64,000 nt of DNA from JAFAMS01 sp963715815 (GTDB lineage Bacteria; Vulcanimicrobiota; Vulcanimicrobiia; Vulcanimicrobiales; Vulcanimicrobiaceae), in assembly GCA_963715815.1 (NCBI GenBank), contig OY970278.1:1736001-1800000 (forward strand). The letters run 5' to 3'. Positions 8,801 through 16,776 of the stretch are shown in pieces. The notes beneath the pieces were generated by a model, which made no database searches, was not told the origin of the DNA, and saw nothing but the letters and a program-made list of their open reading frames with translations. Within the stretch, counting starts at the first letter, position 1. Every line of letters starts with the position of its first letter. The translations under genes and the position numbers were made by a program.

Positions 8801-10209
8801 ACCGAAACCGGGAGCTCTTTCGCGTGCGCAACAAGCTCCATCTCGCGGACGATTAGCACCGAGCGGCTCTTGTTATCGTCGATATTGCGCACGAGTAGGT
8901 AATGCGTTCCAGGCGGAGTCGGGACATAGACTTCTTCCTGTGCTCCACGGTGAACGTACCGCTCGTATAGGATATTGAGACCTTCGTCGACCGCGGCGAC
9001 CGAGACGATGCCCTCTTCGGCTTGAAGCTGCATGCGAGCCCAGTGCCAATGAGCCGCGTCGAGCGGTTGCGTCAGAGCCAGTGGAAACAGCGCGCTGTAG
9101 GCCCATTGTTCCGGGGGTGTCTCGATGCGAACGTCACTGCCGACTTTCTCAATCGATGCGCCCCACTGCGGCGTGTTCGCGATCGTCCACATGCTTAACG
9201 CGTTGGGAATACTATGCGACTTTGCTTGGGGGCACATCGGATAAAGGCTGTCTCGTATGTCGAGTAGGCAGGCGCGGACTGCCTCGCTGCGCGCTCGCGC
9301 TTCAGGCGAGAGATTTTCTGGGACGGAACGCGGTGCACCGGGCGTCGGAAGCGTGACGTGATAATAGCGGTCGTCGATACGCGTCCAGGTAAAATCCGCA
9401 AGGCCCCAATCCGGCGGATTCACGTACGGCAAGCTCTCGTCCCAGACATAGAGTCGCCCCTTCGCGCGACGCTGGAATCGGTATGAATTGGTGTGCGTAA
9501 TGTGGTAGATGCGCCCGAGCATTAAGCAGTCTTCAACGACGGTCATCACGCTGACGCAAAGGCGCGAATCAAGATGTAGGCGCGCCTCGCGGACCGATTC
9601 GTCCATCCCACCGATCGCAAACATCGTGCCGCTATCCGTCAATGAGAAATCTCCGCACGCTCGCGTGTATGGAGGCTTGTTGTACGGCGGCTCATCGCAC
9701 GTGTCGACAAGGACGACGCCCTCCGGGCGCTCGATCTCAGCTGGACCCATCGTCGCGAGTGGCTGATCGCGTTTAATGTTGACGCGTTCGGCGCGATACA
9801 GATGCGACGGCTTGAGTCCCTCGCTCTGGATTCGCCGGCAAAGACCTTCGCCCCAAAAATCGTCCCCGCACGTCGTCATCGTGAAATCCGCGGACGTCGT
9901 TCGGAAGCCGGCGTTGAAGCCGAAATTGATCAATATCTGCAGATCGGGAGCGGTGCACAGTGCCTTGTGGACTTCCGGTTGGATGACGATTGCGCGAAGA
10001 AACGGAAATCGCTCGAGAAGGCCGGGGGAGAGCAAAGGTTTGCCTTCGGGAGGGTTGCACTCAACGAAGGCGACGCGAAAATCGACGTTTGAACCCTCGA
10101 ATCGCGCGCGATTGTAGGCTATGACCGAGTAAAGATTCTCAGTCCAATTCGGCTCGTACTCATCGTTCCGTCCGAGAATGACGGCTTCCAGCGAAAACGT
10201 GTCACTCAT
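8797..10209 (-). CDS. GRND-motif GT-A-like glycosyltransferase with C-terminal beta module
   Basis: This 470-residue protein begins EAVILGRNDEYEPNW, matching the N-terminus of the 860-residue protein at 1695-4277 (ILYGRNDSYGYN). That points to a divergent GT-A fold with an MTTCGDDFWG segment near residue 120 in the place of the DxD motif. The last 80 residues are probably a beta sandwich (MQLQAEEGIVSVAAVDEG, then HYLLVRNIDDNKSRSVLI), and a similar module starts the protein at 10862. Its ATG overlaps the end of the upstream methyltransferase by 8 bases, so the pair is co-translated. Function as a glycosyltransferase is inferred. Confidence 0.6.
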   Translation of the reverse strand: MSDTFSLEAVILGRNDEYEPNWTENLYSVIAYNRARFEGSNVDFRVAFVECNPPEGKPLLSPGLLERFPFLRAIVIQPEVHKALCTAPDLQILINFGFNAGFRTTSADFTMTTCGDDFWGEGLCRRIQSEGLKPSHLYRAERVNIKRDQPLATMGPAEIERPEGVVLVDTCDEPPYNKPPYTRACGDFSLTDSGTMFAIGGMDESVREARLHLDSRLCVSVMTVVEDCLMLGRIYHITHTNSYRFQRRAKGRLYVWDESLPYVNPPDWGLADFTWTRIDDRYYHVTLPTPGAPRSVPENLSPEARARSEAVRACLLDIRDSLYPMCPQAKSHSIPNALSMWTIANTPQWGASIEKVGSDVRIETPPEQWAYSALFPLALTQPLDAAHWHWARMQLQAEEGIVSVAAVDEGLNILYERYVHRGAQEEVYVPTPPGTHYLLVRNIDDNKSRSVLIVREMELVAHAKELPVSV

Positions 10210-10777
10210 GATGCGGCCGGCGCGCCTGCATATTTAAATTGAAGAGAATTCCGCGTTCCTTTTCCATGTGCGGGAAGTAGGCTTGCGAGAAATCGTCGAC
10301 ACCTCTGTGTTCGGCGTCTTGCCATAGCCAGAGCTCAGCTTCCACGAACCCCGCGGCTTCTAGAACATGGCGTAATGAGGGCTCATCGTAAGTTGTCCGA
10401 TGGTACCGATAACCACCGCCGCCGGCATCGATCTTGCCGTAAAGCGTCCCTAAGAACCAGTCGAGCGAAAGGCCGGCTGCGTAGAGCTTTGTGATAACCT
10501 CGAAATTTGGAACGGAAAGTCGCAGCACTCCGCCGGGAGATAGTACCCGCCGCCATTCCCGGAGAATTGGCAGAATCTCTTCGCGGTCGAAATATTCGAT
10601 CACTTGACAAGCGTAAATCAAATCGACGCTTTGATCTTCAAATTGGGGCAAGCTTCGAATATCCTGAACGTGATCGACGTGCGGAAACTGCACGTCATCG
10701 ACATGCACGAATCCGGGAATGAACCGCTTGCCGCATCCGAGATGCAACTTGATCGGAGGTTGTTTGGTACCGGTCAT
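10202..10777 (-). CDS. Small class I SAM-dependent methyltransferase
   Basis: The product has 191 residues. Motif I is KLHLGCGKRFIPGFVHVD, followed by VDLIYACQVIEYFDREEI and LREWRRVLSPGGVLRLSVP, the pattern of the Methyltransf_11 group found in many glycan loci. The ATG at 10777 is preferred; a TTG three codons upstream is in frame. It is followed by, and overlaps, the GT-A-like gene at 8797-10209, suggesting the two act on the same glycan. The substrate is unknown. Confidence 0.85.
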   Translation of the reverse strand: MTGTKQPPIKLHLGCGKRFIPGFVHVDDVQFPHVDHVQDIRSLPQFEDQSVDLIYACQVIEYFDREEILPILREWRRVLSPGGVLRLSVPNFEVITKLYAAGLSLDWFLGTLYGKIDAGGGGYRYHRTTYDEPSLRHVLEAAGFVEAELWLWQDAEHRGVDDFSQAYFPHMEKERGILFNLNMQARRPHHE

Positions 10778-10861
10778 CGTGACCAAAACGTGTGCTTCCG
10801 CCTTGGGGCATTGTCCTGCGTTGCCGCGTAGGATGGGGCCACCTCAGCCGGACCCGGCGTT

Positions 10862-12274
10862 TTGCCGATAACTTGGGACGTGTCGGTGACGGAATTAGCG
10901 TTCTCGGTATTTGAAGGTGCGTCGATGACGCAAGTCTCCGCTGGCGGTTTCGAGCTGGTGACGGCACCTGGACTGTATCGACCTGCGGTATCGGCGGCAG
11001 TCTTCGGTTCGAACGTCGTCGACGATCGCGCGGTTGGCACACGCGTGGTTCTCGATGTTGAGCTGGTAGCTGGAAAGCTCGGAGCTTTTCTCGTAGACGG
11101 CAACAATCAGGTAGCCGGCTCGGAGACGGTGATCGATCGTCCCATTCGACAACGCGTCGTTGTTGATAGCGCAGCGCGCGGCAGCGTGTTGTACCTGCGC
11201 AGCCTTGACCATGGACAGTCGCGGGCGCGAATCTACGGTCTCAACGCATCTAGGACCAGCCGCTTCGACATCGGGCCAATCTTTGGCGAAGTTATCGGAG
11301 ACATGTTGCGTGGGCCGAGCGAACAGGCATTAAACGCGATCGCCGGCGCGCTCTCACGGAGAGTTGGGCATTCGATATCTGCAGAAATGATTGCAGGTTT
11401 GGACGTAGGTGGTATTGTCTTTCCGTACCCGCTCCCGCCTTTGCGCGAAATCTTCGATGACGATGTTGGACGAGTCGTCGTTGAAGAAACAGAGCGATTG
11501 ACAGCGTTGCTTCCTACCCTGGACGTGGATAAGTTAGGCGAGTTCATGGGCGCCCTTGACCGGCACTTTTTCACACTCTATTTTCGAGAGACGACCATTC
11601 GAGTTTATTACCTCGTGAAAATGTTGCGAGAGCTCGGCATCACGGGTGGAACCGTTCTCGAAGTTGGCACTCTGATGGGGAACTTCTCCGCAACGCTTCA
11701 GCGCTTCGGTTATCAAGTGACGGCGGTCGATCGGTACGAGCAATATGCGGGAGCGGCTGACGAGTATTTGAACTACATGCGTTCACTCGGCGTGGAGGTC
11801 GAATCGATGTCGCGAGAAGAGGAAGCCGAGCGCGTTGCTTCGTTGGGCCGTTACGACGTGGTGATCGCCATGGCAGTGGTCGAACATATCCCTCCACCCG
11901 CTAAAGCTTTTCTCGAAATGCTGAAATCGCATGTCAAGCCGGGCGGAGCTTTGATACTGGACACGCCGAATATTCTTCGTTGGTGGAATCGCAAACGCTT
12001 AGGCGAAGGCCGAACGATACACCAGGATATCAAGAGCCAATATCATACGGATCCGCCGTGGGAAGGCCATCATCGAGAGTACACGCCGGATGAAATGGTT
12101 TGGATGCTTGGCGAGCTCGGATGCGAAGATGTCAAGCTAAAGATGTTTGATTACAATCTGTTGCAGTACGAAGCGTTGGAGCAGAACCTGCTGCCTGAGC
12201 TGGTGCTTTCGACAATGGATCCGTCACAAGCCGATACGATTATGGTCGCGGGCCGGCTCGGCGAGAAACCCTAG
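10862..12274 (+). CDS. SAM methyltransferase with N-terminal beta module
   Basis: This 470-residue protein has two parts. Residues 1-130 are probably all-beta (VVLDVELVAGKLGAFLVDG, then SVLYLRSLDHGQSRARIYG) and align with the C-terminus of the protein at 8797. Residues 240-465 are a class I methyltransferase: VLEVGTLMGNFSATL, VTAVDRYEQY, DVVIAMAVVEHIPPP and VKPGGALILDTPN. The start is uncertain: TTG at 10862, or GTG at 10880 in the same frame. Three co-directional genes follow with small gaps (10862-13955). The module may bind carbohydrate or mediate assembly; that is inference. Confidence 0.8.
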   Translation: MPITWDVSVTELAFSVFEGASMTQVSAGGFELVTAPGLYRPAVSAAVFGSNVVDDRAVGTRVVLDVELVAGKLGAFLVDGNNQVAGSETVIDRPIRQRVVVDSAARGSVLYLRSLDHGQSRARIYGLNASRTSRFDIGPIFGEVIGDMLRGPSEQALNAIAGALSRRVGHSISAEMIAGLDVGGIVFPYPLPPLREIFDDDVGRVVVEETERLTALLPTLDVDKLGEFMGALDRHFFTLYFRETTIRVYYLVKMLRELGITGGTVLEVGTLMGNFSATLQRFGYQVTAVDRYEQYAGAADEYLNYMRSLGVEVESMSREEEAERVASLGRYDVVIAMAVVEHIPPPAKAFLEMLKSHVKPGGALILDTPNILRWWNRKRLGEGRTIHQDIKSQYHTDPPWEGHHREYTPDEMVWMLGELGCEDVKLKMFDYNLLQYEALEQNLLPELVLSTMDPSQADTIMVAGRLGEKP

Positions 12275-12276
12275 CA

Positions 12277-13143
12277 ATGGCATTTTATTTGATCCATCAG
12301 GCCGGCAAGGTTGCTTCGCAGACACTCGCCTGGACGATCGTTACCGCAGATCGTTCCTCTCGGGTCGAGCGTCACCATTATCTCGAGCCGTCGAATCTGG
12401 CAGAGGTAGAGCGGCTTTGTAATGAGGCACCACCGTCCGCGCAAGTCCAATCTCTGCGGAAGCAGACGCAGGAAGCTCGTAATGCATTCGCGGCTCTGTC
12501 ACGCCAAGACCCGCGGAACGTTTGGGTTTTGACGGGTTTCCGCGATCCAATGGATTTTGCCATTTCCGCATTCTTCCAAAATCTATCGTACTATTGCCCG
12601 TCGTATGTTTCTCCGGAGCCGGGAGAGTTGTACGATCAAGATCGATTCGATCAACAAGTTGATATCGTGATCGAAGCGTTTAATAAGGAAGTCGAAGCCT
12701 ACCTTGGTCGCGTGCGGGCCGGCTCGGGAGTTAGAAACGTCAGAGAATTGGATCTGCGGCGAAAACTTCAGAACCTCGGCGAGTGGTTCGATAAAGAGTT
12801 CAAGCCGCTTTATGGGATTGACGTCTTCACGATGGAATTCGCTAACTTGCCTTTCGTTCGATTTGCCTTCGGGAACGTGAATTTTCTCGTGTACAGAATG
12901 GAAACGTTTCATGAGGCTGCTGAAAGCATACTTCGCGAGTTGCCGCTTCCCGCCGGGTGCAGACTTATTAGCGAGAATCTTTCGTCCGCTAAAGATTACG
13001 CCGTCTTGTACCGGCGCTTTAGAGAGAGGTTCGTGCCTTCGGAAACAATGGTCGAGTATTATTATGGCGGAAAATTTTTTAAGCATTTTTACGCCTCTGC
13101 GACGCCGCGGTACGGCAGGCGTTTAGCGAACAAGATTGTCTGA
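12277..13143 (+). CDS. Sulfotransferase-like / capsular polysaccharide synthesis family protein
   Basis: The product has 288 residues. It opens with FYLIHQAGKVASQTL, which fits the 5'-phosphosulfate loop of PAPS-dependent sulfotransferases, and has LTGFRDPMDFAISAFFQNL near residue 90, matching the 3'-phosphate-binding RDP...S segment. This pairing is typical of the putative capsular polysaccharide synthesis family related to sulfotransferases. It begins 2 bases after the methyltransferase upstream. The likely role is sulfation of a glycan, but no PAPS-synthesis gene is visible in the window and the assignment rests on motifs. Confidence 0.65.
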   Translation: MAFYLIHQAGKVASQTLAWTIVTADRSSRVERHHYLEPSNLAEVERLCNEAPPSAQVQSLRKQTQEARNAFAALSRQDPRNVWVLTGFRDPMDFAISAFFQNLSYYCPSYVSPEPGELYDQDRFDQQVDIVIEAFNKEVEAYLGRVRAGSGVRNVRELDLRRKLQNLGEWFDKEFKPLYGIDVFTMEFANLPFVRFAFGNVNFLVYRMETFHEAAESILRELPLPAGCRLISENLSSAKDYAVLYRRFRERFVPSETMVEYYYGGKFFKHFYASATPRYGRRLANKIV

Positions 13144-13193
13144 AGGTGCAAGTAAGATGCGTACGGGCTCTTGTGTGCGCAGAATGGAGATAG

Positions 13194-13955
13194 ATGTTGC
13201 CGGATTTTGACACGACGCTTCCGCCCGGGTGGGAAGACCCACTCGCGCCTCTTCGCAAGAAGTGGGGAGAAGTCCCGAGTGGCAAGTCTCGTCAAAGCAG
13301 TGCGCAGCTTCTGGCCGCTAGCAGCGACGCGCTTCTCGATCATTGGAATTCATCGCGAAGCTACGATACACTGGGGACCGGTTTTGGAATCCGCGGCTGG
13401 TATCATGAAACCTACCGCACTCTAATGCCGGGAAGGAAGCTGCTTGACATTGGATGCGGTCTCGGCCTAAGCACCCTCACTTTTGCGGAGATGGGAGCAC
13501 ACGTTACTTTTACGGATATTATAGCGGACAACGTCGACCTTGTTCGCCGACTATGCCGCGCGAAGGGTATCCAAGCTGACTTTGCGTGGATTGGCAAGTT
13601 TGAGGACTATGATAGACTCGCGAGAGATTTTGACATTGTCACGTCGGTCGGGTCGCTGCACAATACGCCTCTCGCCGTGACGAAAGACGAGATCGACCGC
13701 ATAAAGCCGCATTTGAAAGTGGGTGGGCGATGGCTGCACTTCGCTTATCCGAAAGTACGATGGGAGCGCGAAGGAAAGGTGCCCTTTGAAGCGTGGGGAG
13801 GGCGCACCGATGGACCGGGAACTCCCTGGTGCGAATACCACGATCGCGAAAAGGTCGAGTGGTTGTTCGCTCCTTCCGAAATTCGGATTCTGTTCGACTG
13901 CGAATGGCACAACAGCGACTTCAATTGGTTTGATATCGAGTTGTCGCGCCAGTAG
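13194..13955 (+). CDS. Class I SAM-dependent methyltransferase
   Basis: This 253-residue protein has motif I LLDIGCGLGLSTLTFAEMG near residue 82, motif II-like VTFTDIIADNVDLVRRL, and IVTSVGSLHNTPLAV in the active-site position. The N-terminal 60 residues (PPGWEDPLAPLRKKWGE and more) are an uncharacterised lead region. It is the third gene of the plus-strand run from 10862. Its stop is directly followed by the stop of the convergent FkbM gene. It probably modifies a sugar. Confidence 0.85.
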   Translation: MLPDFDTTLPPGWEDPLAPLRKKWGEVPSGKSRQSSAQLLAASSDALLDHWNSSRSYDTLGTGFGIRGWYHETYRTLMPGRKLLDIGCGLGLSTLTFAEMGAHVTFTDIIADNVDLVRRLCRAKGIQADFAWIGKFEDYDRLARDFDIVTSVGSLHNTPLAVTKDEIDRIKPHLKVGGRWLHFAYPKVRWEREGKVPFEAWGGRTDGPGTPWCEYHDREKVEWLFAPSEIRILFDCEWHNSDFNWFDIELSRQ

Positions 13956-14873
13956 TCAATTCAATCGTGGATTGATCCAGGTTTGGATCCCGTCCTGGAA
14001 ATAAATGGAGCCCTTCGGAGTCTCTGAAGTTTGCCCACAAGCATAATCGCGCAGGCACTCCCAGCGATTAGCCTTGAGCATTTCCCGAAGATCTCGTTCG
14101 ATCTCAGGTCCATGCGTCCCGATGTGAAGCCGTTTTGCTCGCTGACTCAAGGCGTCGATTGCGGCATAGAGCGCGACGAACTCTTGACCTTGAACGTCGA
14201 GGTCCACGAGATCGATGTGTTCGTAGTTACGGATAAGCTTCGAGGCCGCGAATTGAGGGACTTCGATCGCGCCCTGTCCATTCGCGGAGATGTAGAGATC
14301 GTGCCCAAAGTAAGCGTTCTTTGCGACGCTAACATGTCCCCAGTCTGCCGGAACTTTGGCCTGTCCGTACCACTCGCGCGGGTGATCCGCGGTACTCTGG
14401 AAGTGTTTCTTAACCACAAAAAGTACTGTTCCGGGATCTTCGCCGATAGCTCCAGGATACACGTCGACAATTTCTTCCGGAATCCCATTGTCAGACAGAA
14501 ACTGTTTTAGAAAGTCCAAGTGCAATGGTTCAGGCTCGACGAGTCCGAGCCGGATCTTATCGATGTCGATCCCCCGTATACGGGCTGCGAGGGCACCACG
14601 AATTGCCCACCGGCCGATGCCTGCGCCGAGCTCGAGCATGACGAAGCGATCCTTTGCTACGGTCACGGCTTCCAGCAGGTCGACCCATTCATAGTACTCC
14701 TCGTCAAACACTGGCCATTCCGTTCGAATGTACTCGCTGGTTCTATGTTGCGACAATTCCTCGGGAAAGATCGTCTCGAGGATCCGACATCCAACGAAAT
14801 CGACGATGAAGTTGATGGGCACTTTCCCTTCGAAAGGCTTGAAGTTTTCGAAGATTGCGTCATGTGTAGGCAT
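13956..14873 (-). CDS. FkbM-family methyltransferase
   Basis: Using the ATG at 14873 gives 305 residues. The core has VMLELGAGIGRWAIRG, a glycine-rich SAM motif, and HIDLVDLDVQGQEFVAL, the DxDVQGxE segment characteristic of FkbM-type O-methyltransferases. A longer reading to 15014 is open, but it would run through the TATATAAG-TTCGGCCC site at 14937-14953, and the extra residues look unlike protein, so the internal ATG is favoured. It converges on the upstream methyltransferase. The role is probably O-methylation of a glycan sugar. Confidence 0.8.
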   Translation of the reverse strand: MPTHDAIFENFKPFEGKVPINFIVDFVGCRILETIFPEELSQHRTSEYIRTEWPVFDEEYYEWVDLLEAVTVAKDRFVMLELGAGIGRWAIRGALAARIRGIDIDKIRLGLVEPEPLHLDFLKQFLSDNGIPEEIVDVYPGAIGEDPGTVLFVVKKHFQSTADHPREWYGQAKVPADWGHVSVAKNAYFGHDLYISANGQGAIEVPQFAASKLIRNYEHIDLVDLDVQGQEFVALYAAIDALSQRAKRLHIGTHGPEIERDLREMLKANRWECLRDYACGQTSETPKGSIYFQDGIQTWINPRLN

Positions 14874-14936
14874 GTTACCGTTCAACGGTTCTCTCCGAAG
14901 AATGCAATTGGCTGCGGGGCGAAAGGATGAGGCACA

Positions 14937-14953
14937 TATATAAGATTCGGCCC
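14937..14953. promoter_or_regulatory. Conserved TATA / TTCGGCCC intergenic motif, copy 1
   Basis: TATATAAGATTCGGCCC lies between a divergent pair: the FkbM gene (minus, start 14873) and the SGNH hydrolase gene (plus, start 15047). Near-identical sites occur at 19595-19611 and 54015-54030, each also between divergent genes. It may be a promoter or an operator; orientation cannot be decided by eye. Confidence 0.4.
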
Positions 14954-15046
14954 GGGAGTAGCTCAGCATAAATAGCGGCGGCCAGGGGCGGCCTGCTTGG
15001 GGCTCGTGTCTCAATATCCGCTTGAAACACGCCGATAACTAGGGCA

Positions 15047-15862
15047 ATGTCGAGCAGATCGGCTACCAAGAACGTCCACGTTATCGAACGCGTTGTCAGC
15101 GATCTTGGAGCCCTTCAGTCCATATATTACGACGCCGAGGAGAAATGGCTTCGGCCCGACCTCTACATGGTCGACCCAGACGGAAATATGCTGTGGCAAA
15201 CGAATTCGTTGCGGCTCCGAGGGCCTGACGTCGAACCCGACGATAAAATCGGTGTTGTCTGGGGAGACTCTGTCGTATTCTGTGTTTACGAGCGAAGCTG
15301 GCCGGAAATGCTCAGCGATTTCGCATCGGATTGTGTTTTTTTAAATGGTGGCGTGGAGGGGGTGAATTACGTCACCGTTCTCGAGCACGCGATAGATTTC
15401 AATGCGAAGCGAGAGGTTGCCGTAAACGTCATCCTGACGGGCTGGGAGGGAGTGAACACGTGCTTGACGAGCGATTTACGCTCAGCACTAAAGTCAATCC
15501 CCAATGCCGTACTTGCGACGATGCCAACAGCTCTTAACACACAAATCATAGACAGGGATATCCGGGATACATTCGTGTCTGAAGGGGACTGGCCCGATAT
15601 TTTCGGGTTTATGGGCAAACGCGTGTATTCGGTTACCGCGCAGCGAGCGTTTTTCGCGCACATCTGCGAGCGCAATGACATGATACGGGCCGTCGCACAT
15701 GAGACAGGAACGCCGCTGATCGATTTATTTGCTGCGCTTGACTCAAGCCAATTAGCTGACTTTCGCGAATGTTTCTTTGACATATCACACCCGCGACCGT
15801 CGGCGTATAAGAAAATCGCGTCGGTTGTGTGGGAAACCGTCGGGCCGTTACTCGCGCGTTAG
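15047..15862 (+). CDS. SGNH/GDSL-like hydrolase
   Basis: The product has 271 residues. The order of SGNH blocks is present: GVVWGDSVVFCVYE with the nucleophile serine in GDS, LNGGVEGVN in the place of the block II glycine, and a C-terminal DISHPRPSAYKK supplying the Asp-x-x-His pair. Such proteins usually act as esterases or O-acyltransferases on polysaccharides. No signal peptide is evident, so action in the cytoplasm or on a lipid-linked intermediate is possible. It stands alone on the plus strand, and its stop overlaps that of the convergent GNAT-like gene by 4 bases. Confidence 0.7.
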   Translation: MSSRSATKNVHVIERVVSDLGALQSIYYDAEEKWLRPDLYMVDPDGNMLWQTNSLRLRGPDVEPDDKIGVVWGDSVVFCVYERSWPEMLSDFASDCVFLNGGVEGVNYVTVLEHAIDFNAKREVAVNVILTGWEGVNTCLTSDLRSALKSIPNAVLATMPTALNTQIIDRDIRDTFVSEGDWPDIFGFMGKRVYSVTAQRAFFAHICERNDMIRAVAHETGTPLIDLFAALDSSQLADFRECFFDISHPRPSAYKKIASVVWETVGPLLAR

Positions 15863-16770
15863 CCTGCGGTTCCTATCACATATCGAACCCAGACGCAGCC
15901 TTCGTTAATGACGGCATAGCCACGCTCGAGGTCGATGAACGCGTTGTAATACTCGTCGTTTAATCTTACGAGATGCTCTCCGGTGCGATCGATGGCACCG
16001 CACTGGAACTGACGGACGAGGTCGTCCGGATGCAACGCATGCTGATGCGACACGTCGCACGTAGCGATGACCTCGGCGCCCAATCGAACGTGGAGTCGCA
16101 ACCAGTGATCGTTGTATTGGCCGTCGTCACGCTTGAGGAAAGCAAACTCCTCATACGGCAGGCGGGCATTCTGCCATTCGTATCGCGTCGGCAAGCGTAA
16201 AGGAATGATCAGGTGTTGCAGCTGGGATTCTGCGGCGAGCCGCTTCATTTGCTCGGCGACTTCCACAGCCCAACCGTGCTCGCGAAAGGCGTTCTCCGCA
16301 AAGATGAAGAGGCCGATCAACGTGTTGGGACGCTCTGCGCCGATAGTCGTTTGCTCGTAGCTTGCTCGCACGGCGCCGGTCCAGCCTCGCGGAAGCGTGT
16401 CCGGGTTGCCGTCCCAATTTAGACGAGTAGTAATTCCGTGAGCGATAAGCGCCGATTCTTGCGGGTGCTTCTCGGCGCTAAGAAATACGATCCAGTCCAG
16501 GGCCGTCTGGCCGAACATGTTCGGCCCCAGGCGAAACTTGCTTAGATCTGGGAATGGACGCTCGGCGCCGTATCTGTCCAGAAGTTCACGCAGCGCACTG
16601 CTTCGCTTATTTGCAGCGAGGTGATCAACGAGCTCTTGCAACGTGTAATTTTCGAAGGAGGCGCAAATGACGTCAGGGCGGCTAGCGTGCGGAACATTGC
16701 GTATCTGCCGGATTCCGTAGTGCTTGCGATCGCTCGCTTCACCGCGCTTGCGGAGCCAAGATCCTAGCAC
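15859..16770 (-). CDS. GNAT-like acyltransferase, putative
   Basis: This 303-residue protein starts with GTG six bases after the carbamoyltransferase stop, so the two form an operon. The central part (LIGLFIFAENAFREHGWAV, then LQHLIIPLRLPTRYEWQ, then DDGQYNDHWLRLHVRLGAEV) resembles predicted acyl-CoA N-acyltransferases that acylate a sugar or amine. The canonical acetyl-CoA pyrophosphate loop (R/QxxGxG/A) is not clear, so this is a fold-level guess. With carbamoyltransferase and FkbM genes upstream, a role in glycan decoration fits. Confidence 0.45.
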   Translation of the reverse strand: MLGSWLRKRGEASDRKHYGIRQIRNVPHASRPDVICASFENYTLQELVDHLAANKRSSALRELLDRYGAERPFPDLSKFRLGPNMFGQTALDWIVFLSAEKHPQESALIAHGITTRLNWDGNPDTLPRGWTGAVRASYEQTTIGAERPNTLIGLFIFAENAFREHGWAVEVAEQMKRLAAESQLQHLIIPLRLPTRYEWQNARLPYEEFAFLKRDDGQYNDHWLRLHVRLGAEVIATCDVSHQHALHPDDLVRQFQCGAIDRTGEHLVRLNDEYYNAFIDLERGYAVINEGCVWVRYVIGTAG

Positions 16771-16776
16771 GTTTGC

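Noticed and set aside
14874..15014. Longer N-terminus for the FkbM protein at 13956.
   Set aside because: It would translate through the conserved TATA/TTCGGCCC site, and the residues do not look like an FkbM N-terminus.
14950..15030. Possible tRNA: GGGAGTAGCTCAG resembles the 5' end of a tRNA with its D-arm.
   Set aside because: No anticodon stem, TTCGA T-loop or matching acceptor strand follows within 90 bases.
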